Shown piece by piece: positions 9,401 through 14,209 of a DNA stretch of 14,209 nt; position 1 is the first letter of the stretch, and each line of letters opens with the position of its first letter. The notes under the pieces were generated by a model. The model saw only the letters and a list, made by a program, of their open reading frames with translations, was not told the DNA's origin and did not search any database. The translations under genes and the position numbers were made by a program. The DNA comes from Polyrhizophydium stewartii (lineage: Eukaryota; Chytridiomycota; Chytridiomycetes; Rhizophydiales), in assembly GCA_027604665.1 (NCBI GenBank), contig JADGIZ010000404.1, positions 1-14,209 on the forward strand, written 5' to 3'.

Positions 9401-10297
9401 GTGCGGAGGCTGTATGCGGAAGATGGTACAGGCGCTGATATCATAGCGAACCACTCCCGGCTCAGGCCGTACTCGAGGGCAAGACGCCGCGACAAAGAGC
9501 AGAACGAGTATCGCGGCTGATCGAAATAGCCCACGTAAGAGGAGCTTGCGCCGCCGACAGACGTGCGTCTCGTGCTGAAAAGTGATGTGCCAAGTACCTT
9601 GACGCCATGGGCAACTTCTCGACACTCATGGCCATCATTGCCGGCCTAAATAAGGCCGCAATCAGCCGGCTCAAGCAGACCATGAAAGAGCTGAGCGCCA
9701 AGAGCCAAAAGGCGAGCGGGCTAGATGAGACTTTGGTGGCTGGAGTGGCGCCGCCTTCCTTGGCGGCCAGGAAGCTGGTCACCAAAGGCTGACATGCAAA
9801 AATCCAGCGCCTTGGCGAGCTCGAGCGCCAGATGTCGGCGGAGGGGTCATACAAAAACTACCGCGCAAGAGTACGCAAGGCAGAGCCGCCCTGGATCCCC
9901 TACATCGGTGAGAGCGCTCTTGGGCTCAGGAATGCCCTATGAGCTGGGGCGGCTGACCAACCAACTGCTCTTGGGTTGCAGGCACGTACTTGATCGACCG
10001 TAAGCCTCGGATGACTGCACCCGCCCGCCAAACAGCGGATCGAGACGTTGACCAACCGTCGCGATTTTCATTGCAGTGACATATATGGAGGATGGAAACC
10101 CCGACATGATCCAAAACCGCATCAACTTCAGCAAGCGCGAGTTGATCAGTGGTGTCATCCGAGAAATGATTGTGCTCCAACAGACACTGTACTCCATCAA
10201 GCCAGTCGAAGAGCTCGCGGCGATTCTGTCGAATATACCCGAGGCCTCTGAGGACCAGGAGAAGCGCATGTGGTTAGAGAGCAAAAAAATTGAGTAG
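6405..10297 (+). CDS. Ras-family GEF (REM + CDC25) with tandem talin-F0-like ubiquitin folds
   Basis: Guanine-nucleotide exchange factor for a Ras/Rap-type GTPase, about 907 aa. Exons: 6405-6534, 6608-6939, 7020-7265, 7348-7456, 7528-7670, 7759-8241, 8325-8487, 8579-8660, 8745-8982, 9048-9209, 9273-9383, 9466-9534, 9595-9711, 9808-9907, 9982-9999, 10077-10297. All phases close. Residues 1-65 are polar and disordered. About 67-481 hold five ubiquitin-like modules (separate entry). About 505-640 are the REM domain (ATLNKLVEKLTEE; FVKTFLLTYQSFTTAEALL; LRVCNVLLQWIKKYSWDF). About 665-905 are the CDC25 domain: DEIARQLTMIEEYLF, PSELLNQAWTKK, RFNAVACWV, FSTLMAIIAGLN, AISRLKQTM, EPPWIPYIGTYLIDLTYMED, GNPD and INFSKREL. 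Human SOS and RasGRF align through this region almost without gaps across the modelled junctions. Three introns are GC-AG. The junction at 8488-8578 is the least certain. The target GTPase cannot be told from sequence. The gene converges on citrate synthase, with 27 bp between stops. Confidence 0.9.
6676..8241 (+). repeat. Five tandem talin-F0-like ubiquitin-fold modules (protein-level repeat)
   Basis: Within the RasGEF, each module ends in a similar beta-strand/turn signature like that of talin F0 (W-L-E..L.YY.L..GD.M.YR). Module 1 (about residues 67-162) has WMNPDTPISVYDIKQGDELL. Module 2 (about 179-244) has GMWLDETKTLFSYNLSSETV. Module 3 (about 247-328) has GQYGLFIMSTGGWMQEED then YPSIRTEIMQYR. 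Module 4 (about 329-405) has ERLKDSDFVWAILKELSPDD then KLQYRPI. Module 5 (about 417-481) is the most divergent, ending ARLTIEVEAK. Modules follow each other with almost no linker, as F0-F1 do in talin. The ubiquitin fold is assigned by pattern, not by structure. RA/RBD-type ubiquitin folds are the main alternative and would likewise suggest GTPase binding. Splicing (exons 2-6) is needed to see the continuity. Confidence 0.7.
8983..9047 (+). other. GC-AG intron (RasGEF intron 9)
   Basis: The exon-9 frame runs into TGA at 9028-9030, and no GT dinucleotide lies between about 8980 and the acceptor CTGCAG at 9047. CTG then GCAAGC makes a good GC donor, phase 0, with a CTGAC branch-like motif near 9026. 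The exact donor is not fixed by homology, because the REM-CDC25 linker varies in length. Confidence 0.65.
9210..9272 (+). other. GC-AG intron (RasGEF intron 10), 63 nt
   Basis: ATG then GCGAGC (donor), a CTGAC branch-like motif, and GTACAG (acceptor). Removal joins LFSAIM to PSELLNQAW, the gap-free CDC25 consensus. The intron is a multiple of three without a stop, so retention would add 21 residues inside a conserved helix. Confidence 0.7.
9712..9807 (+). other. GC-AG intron (RasGEF intron 13)
   Basis: AAG then GCGAGC (donor), CTGAC near 9789, and TCCAG (acceptor). It holds an in-frame TGA. Splicing here gives 28 residues from RLKQTM through MSAEG, the same spacing as in RasGRF. The nearest phase-compatible GT donors would add extra residues. 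Confidence 0.8.
9982..9999 (+). other. 18-nt microexon of the RasGEF gene
   Basis: Flanked by TTGCAG and GTAAGC splice sites, it supplies the heart of GTYLIDLTYMED, the conserved CDC25-domain motif. Both junctions are phase 1, so the exon could be skipped without a frameshift, deleting six residues of the motif. Confidence 0.85.
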
Positions 10298-10324
10298 TGT
10301 GCTTATGGCGACGAGGCACCAGGC
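10298..10324. other. 27-bp gap between convergent stop codons
   Basis: The RasGEF TAG ends at 10297 and the citrate synthase TGA occupies 10327-10325. Both 3' UTRs must therefore run into the opposing gene. No polyadenylation hexamer lies in the gap. Confidence 0.8.
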
Positions 10325-12951
10325 TCACCACACGGCGGGAGGGAGGTTCTTGCGCGGGTGACCCCCCGAAATCCTGACTGGCTCGTCACCCGACTTGTTG
10401 TCTTTGTATTTGCGCGGAGCCTCGCCGACGTCGATCTGGACGATACACGCGGCGCCGATGCGTATGGGCCAAAATGAGCACGCCGTGGTTTTTGTTTTTC
10501 GCCAGAGCGGGTTGAAGGAAGCATCAATAAACAGTCGTCACCCGGTTGGCGGCTGGAACCGCTTTTCGGAACATGCACACCAAAGCATGGACGCACCTGC
10601 TTGGGGCGGAAGATTGGGATGCGGTCCTGGAGCTGCTCACGCCAATGGGCTGTGCACAACAAGACCGTCAATCTCTTTGCGTCGTGCGATCCCAAGGGCC
10701 AACTTGGCGGAAATGCTCACCAAGCCAGCCAGCCGTGCGAGCAATGCAGAACAGCACGGGGAAAAAGTCGGTTGGGAAGCCCATTGAGCTGTAGATCAGG
10801 CCAGAGTAAAAGTCGACGTTGGGATACAAGTTGCGCTTGATAAAGTACTCTGCGAATGCCGCAGATCAGCGTAAACGCCGCGTCTTCCACGCAAAATGAT
10901 GTGTTTCGCGTACCGTCGCTGAGAGCAATGCGCTCGAGCTCAACTGCCACGTCGATTAGGTTGTTACGGCCCATGATCTCAAAAACCTGCGTGGAGATCT
11001 GCGACATCACAATAAGGTCACAAAGCGTGAGCACGCGCCTTTGCCAGCGGCAGCAAAGCGCTCCTCAGATCATGCCTTTTTGAGGATTTTGGCGCGGGGA
11101 TCGTAGCTTTTGTAGACACGGTGGCCGAAGCCCATAAGCCTGCGCTTTTTGGCCTTGACATCCTGTGGAGGAGCAGATACAAGTCAACAGCGTCAATTGG
11201 CGCGATTTCAAGGAGCTGAGGCACTCTGTCGCACTCACGGCGATAAAAGCAGGGATGTTCTCGACAGAGCCGATTTCCTGAAGCATCTTGAGAGCAGCCT
11301 CGTTGGCGCCGCCGTGCGACTGGCAGAAAGAAATATCGGCGAGTTAGTAGCTGTTTGCCCTGTTTGCCTTCCGCGCAAGGATGCTTACCGGGCCGTAAAG
11401 AGCAGAGGCGGCGCCTGGATCGGGTGAAAATGATGTGCCATGGTCAGCAATGGTGTTCACTTTGGGATCCTTAGTAGCGCTGGACCAGGCCCACCAGCAA
11501 GGCAGACAAATGGGTCGATGCCCGTGGAGGCCATTTGGCGCATGGCCGCCGTGCTGCAGTTGAGCTCATGGTCCGCGTGCAGGATGAAAATGACGTCGAG
11601 GGCACGAGCTAGCTGCGGGTGCGGCGTATAGTTTGTTTCGGAAAGCCGGTCGAGCATGTAGAGGAAGTTTTCGGTGTACCCCAGCTCGTTCGAGGGTGAG
11701 TTGTAGCTGCGTCCGATGCGATGGCGATATGCCTGCACAACCAGAAATCAGTTTTGCGTCCGGGTGGCGGTGGACCACAAATCCAGCGCAACTTACGCAG
11801 GCAGCAAGGGTTGGCAGCTTGCCGAGACAGCGGAAGATCTGCTTGTTGACCATGGACTCGCTGTTGTAAATGTCCTGATGCAAGATGCGGCGCCAAGTGG
11901 GCCTGTCAGTACAAAACACCATAATGTGTCCACATGCCCAGGTGTTTTGCGAACCTCGCCGCGCAGGGCGGTGCTTGCTGGCCGAGGTAGCGACACCACC
12001 AAAGTGTCAGCGCAACTGAGACGTCCAATCTGTGCAAGATCAAACGCATTGGAACCTTCTGGGTGGAAGGTGGACATGGCCTGCAAGGTCGCCGCGCAAA
12101 AGTGAGCCTGCGGTCTCGAGCCAGTGCTTGCACTGCACAACTCACAGCAATTGATGAGACAAGCATCCCCATGGGATGCGCGTCGTAGCGGAAGCTCTGG
12201 ATGCAGGGCGTGTGCGTGAGAGGCTGGTCGTGTTGGCGAGCAGCGCCAGCACGAACACCCGCACCCGAAGATAGTCGATCATATTCTCGTGGATGAACGT
12301 GTGACGCAGAACTCGGGTGTTCCATTTCTGTGTTGGTTGGGCAGGCGGCGGCCGGGGGGGGGGTTGGGCGAACGGCGTTGTGTCAGAGTTGCTCGGGGGC
12401 ACGGGTGGCGATGGTGATGCAAGGCACGTGCGCGCACCTCGAGCTGGTCGCGTGAGGGCAGCTCGCCAAAGATGAGCAGGTACGAGACCTCAAGGAAGGT
12501 CGACTTCTCGGCGAGCTCCTCGATGTCGTAGCCGCGGTAGCGCAGGATGCCCTTGTCGCCGTCGATGTAGCTGCGACCAGGCAAGACGGCGGCGGTCGGG
12601 CCACGAGGCGGGGTTTGCGGAGGGCAAGGCCCGAGTCAGCGGCGTCGCGGACGGGCGGCGTGCTCGAGGCGTTGAGCTCCGGGTACCTGATTGCGGAGCG
12701 GCAGACGGCAGTGTTGAGGTAGCCGTTGTCGTAGACGGTCAGGCCAAGCTTCTCAAAGGCCGTCGTGTCGACGGTGTCCTCGTTGATGGCGACCTCGGTG
12801 GTCGTTCCGGTGCGGTTGTCGGTGACGATCAGACTGGCGCAACGCAGCGCCGTAGCGAGTGCAAGCGCCGAGAGGCGCGCATGTCAGCGCCAAGCGCCCA
12901 CGGCCCACCGCGCTGCCCACCCGCGGGCGGCCCTCACGTGCGAGCAGACAT
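10325..12951 (-). CDS. Citrate synthase, peroxisomal/bacterial-like type
   Basis: Condenses acetyl-CoA with oxaloacetate to citrate. Fifteen exons, all phases closing, about 452 aa: 12951-12938, 12833-12687, 12570-12438, 12327-12265, 12196-12146, 12080-12046, 11902-11797, 11732-11495, 11414-11389, 11319-11239, 11162-11076, 10998-10914, 10849-10721, 10649-10597, 10435-10325. Diagnostic motifs: [63 protein letters not shown] (catalytic H238), [28 protein letters not shown] (H312), [13 protein letters not shown] (D368), HWREQL. The sequence resembles plant peroxisomal CSY2 more than the mitochondrial enzyme. I see no presequence, no PTS2 near the N-terminus and no PTS1 (the end is PPAVW), so a cytosolic location is possible. 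Intron 11 is GC-AG; intron 3 carries a run of ten C on the coding strand. The first exon has only 14 coding bases and is the least certain, since the frame is also open upstream of its ATG. Confidence 0.92.
10526..10531 (+). terminator. Candidate AATAAA poly(A) signal for the RasGEF transcript
   Basis: A plus-strand AATAAA lies about 230 bp after the RasGEF stop, inside the longest citrate synthase intron (10596-10436). If used, the RasGEF 3' UTR is antisense to the last citrate synthase exon. The hexamer may also be chance. Confidence 0.35.
10999..11075 (-). other. GC-AG intron (citrate synthase intron 11)
   Basis: AAAAAG is followed directly by GCATGA, which would otherwise put a TGA in frame. 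The acceptor is GTCGCAG. Splicing joins AKILKK to [13 protein letters not shown], matching the family without a gap, and no alternative GT donor fits. Confidence 0.85.
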
Positions 12952-13067
12952 GGGTGCTGGCTGGGGTCGGTCGGCGCTCGCAACAGCCAGGACCTGCTCC
13001 GAAACCGCCGCAACAGGAGCGGTGGGTGCATCCGGCTGGCACGAGCGACCTTGCCGCGGCAGGAAGC
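12952..13067. promoter_or_regulatory. Divergent intergenic region (116 bp)
   Basis: Lies between the citrate synthase ATG (minus strand) and the TIP30-like ATG (plus strand), so it probably serves both. It is GC-rich with no obvious TATA box. The role is inferred from position. Confidence 0.5.
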
Positions 13068-14059
13068 ATGGCGTCGGCGCTGGTTCTGGGAGCCACGGGC
13101 ATGACGGGGCGCAAGGTGTGCGCAGCTGTCGTGCGCGCACACCTGCTGGCGGCGTGCGGAAGCCTGACCTGCCGCGTGCGAGCGTGCAGCTCGTTGCAGA
13201 GCTCCTGGCGAGCCCGCACATCGCCAAAGTCCAGGTTGTCGGCCGACGCAAGGCGGGCGAGAACGAGAGGCAAGCATGGCCAAATCAAGAGAAGCTGGTG
13301 GGGCCGCACCAGACCCGGATTCTGCGCCCACCTTGGCGACTTCGATACCGCTATGCTGACCAGCGCAGGTCGAGACGATCGTCAACTTTGACAAGCTCGA
13401 CGAGGGTGCGTGACGCCAGAGACACTGGCAAAGTTGCGGATGCTGATTGCCCTGCCGGTGCAGCCAAGGACGCCTTTGCAGGCCATGAGTGCGTGGCTGC
13501 GATCGATGCACGAGCTGACTGCGATTCAATGAGTGTGGAGCTGACACTAGGCGCGACGGCCAGCGTGGGATATTGCTGTCTGGGCACGACACGGGCCGAT
13601 GCGGGCTCGGCCGAGGCTTTTGTGAAGATCGACTACGCGATCCCGCTGCAGGCAGCCAAGATGTTCAAGGAGAACGGCAAGGGCGACCAGCACTATATGC
13701 TTGTGACGGCCTCGGGAAGCAACGCATCGTCCATGTTTCTCTATCCGCGCACCAAGGGCGAGCTGGAGCGCGACGTCCAGGCGCTTGGGTTTTCACGCCT
13801 GACGATCCTGCGTCCGGGACTGCTGGACTACCGCCCGGACCCGCGCCCGAGTCGTCGCGCTTGGGAGGAGTATGCGGCGCCGGTCGTGAGCTTCCTTGCG
13901 CCACGGTCGGGGATCATCGGCGTGGGTCTTCTCGGCCGCGCCATGCGGCTTCTAACGGAGGACTGGCTTGCGGCGCGGGCAGGCGGCCGCACGGCGAGCG
14001 AGGCGGGGGTCCGCGTCCTCGAGAACGCGGCCATCCTGGACGTGGCGGAGCGCAAGTGA
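13068..14059 (+). CDS. TIP30/HTATIP2-like NAD(P)-binding oxidoreductase
   Basis: Atypical short-chain dehydrogenase/reductase-fold protein of the TIP30 (HTATIP2) family. Five exons: 13068-13115, 13190-13297, 13369-13405, 13464-13488 and 13564-14059. Junction phases 0, 0, 1 and 2 all close, giving about 237 aa against 242 for human TIP30. The Rossmann dinucleotide motif is GATGMTG at residues 9-15. Other family motifs are VVGRRK, IVNFDKLDE, DAFAGHD-VGYCCLGTTRADAG (joined across the fourth intron), the YPRTKGELE stretch carrying the YxxxK pair, and LTILRPGLL. Exon 4 is a 25-nt microexon, and its GTGCGT donor reproduces the family's GHDVG exactly. In animals TIP30 is linked to nuclear import and endosome regulation; the substrate is unknown, so no reaction is assigned. 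It is divergent from citrate synthase. A long open frame continues through its introns but does not match the family there. Confidence 0.9.
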
Positions 14060-14209
14060 CGCAATGCAATGAACGTGAGTCGCGGGTTTCCCCGACGGCA
14101 ATGGCGACGCGACCCAAAGGTGCGGCCGTGCAAGCGCTCCCCTGCCCCATCGCCGGGCGCGGCCGCCGGGTGCGCAGGGGGCGGCGGCGGCAGGTGCTGG
14201 TACGGCGGC
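14060..14209. other. No feature seen at right edge
   Basis: These 150 bp follow the TIP30-like stop. They are GC-rich, with no recognisable exon, RNA gene or polyadenylation hexamer. They presumably hold the 3' UTR. Confidence 0.4.

Noticed and set aside
12354..12363. Run of ten G as a possible G-quadruplex or regulatory element
   Set aside because: It lies in citrate synthase intron 3, where on the coding strand it is a C run upstream of the acceptor; pyrimidine-tract function is the simpler reading.
12753..13592. 279-codon minus-strand open frame
   Set aside because: Antisense to TIP30 exons and overlapping citrate synthase exons 1-2; no recognisable domains.
12881..14059. 392-codon uninterrupted plus frame as a single-exon gene
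   Set aside because: Its N-terminal part does not match TIP30. The family motifs (GATGMTG, VVGRRK, GHDVGYCCLGTTR) appear in order only after splicing, and the start region overlaps the citrate synthase 5' end.
1..14209. CRISPR arrays, insertion sequences, tRNA or rRNA genes, integrated virus
   Set aside because: No regularly spaced direct repeats, transposase or viral motifs, or cloverleaf-like sequences were seen. The window is spliced eukaryotic genes throughout.

Overview
This is a eukaryotic nuclear window: GC-rich, dense, and full of short spliceosomal introns. I could model about 40 introns. Most are 55-120 nt, and many carry a CTGAC or CTAAC branch-point-like motif shortly before the acceptor. 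The genes are a glyoxalase II, a CFP1/Spp1-type PHD protein, a cortactin N-terminal domain, a talin-F0-like RasGEF, a peroxisomal-type citrate synthase and a TIP30/HTATIP2 homologue. Cortactin is known mainly from animals and their unicellular relatives, so a unicellular holozoan or another close opisthokont relative is my best guess. That placement is an inference.

Layout, left to right: 1-521 (-), a partial unrecognised gene running off the edge; 647-2398 (-), glyoxalase II; 2399-2607, a shared divergent promoter; 2608-4927 (+), the Spp1/CFP1-like protein; 4937-5360 (-), a 97-aa protein that is only the cortactin N-terminal acidic (Arp2/3-binding) region; 5361-5688, no assignable gene; 5689-6317 (-), an unrecognised 89-aa four-exon gene; 6318-6404, a divergent promoter; 6405-10297 (+), a 16-exon, about 907-aa Ras-family exchange factor preceded by about five tandem talin-F0-like ubiquitin folds; 10325-12951 (-), a 15-exon citrate synthase of about 452 aa; 12952-13067, a divergent promoter; 13068-14059 (+), a five-exon TIP30-like reductase of about 237 aa; 14060-14209, nothing assignable.

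The genes mostly alternate between divergent pairs sharing 87-209 bp and convergent pairs whose stop codons lie 9 and 27 bp apart. The exon models were built by hand from splice signals, phase consistency and alignment to remembered family consensus. Where all three agree (RasGEF, citrate synthase, TIP30, cortactin) I regard the junctions as reliable.

The most interesting items are the talin-F0-array/RasGEF fusion, the cortactin gene that stops where its actin-binding repeats should begin, a high share of GC-AG introns, an 18-nt microexon, and a large insertion inside glyoxalase II. The genes do not form one pathway. However, the mini-cortactin (Arp2/3 control) and the talin-F0-like RasGEF (small GTPase/adhesion-type architecture) lie about 1 kb apart.
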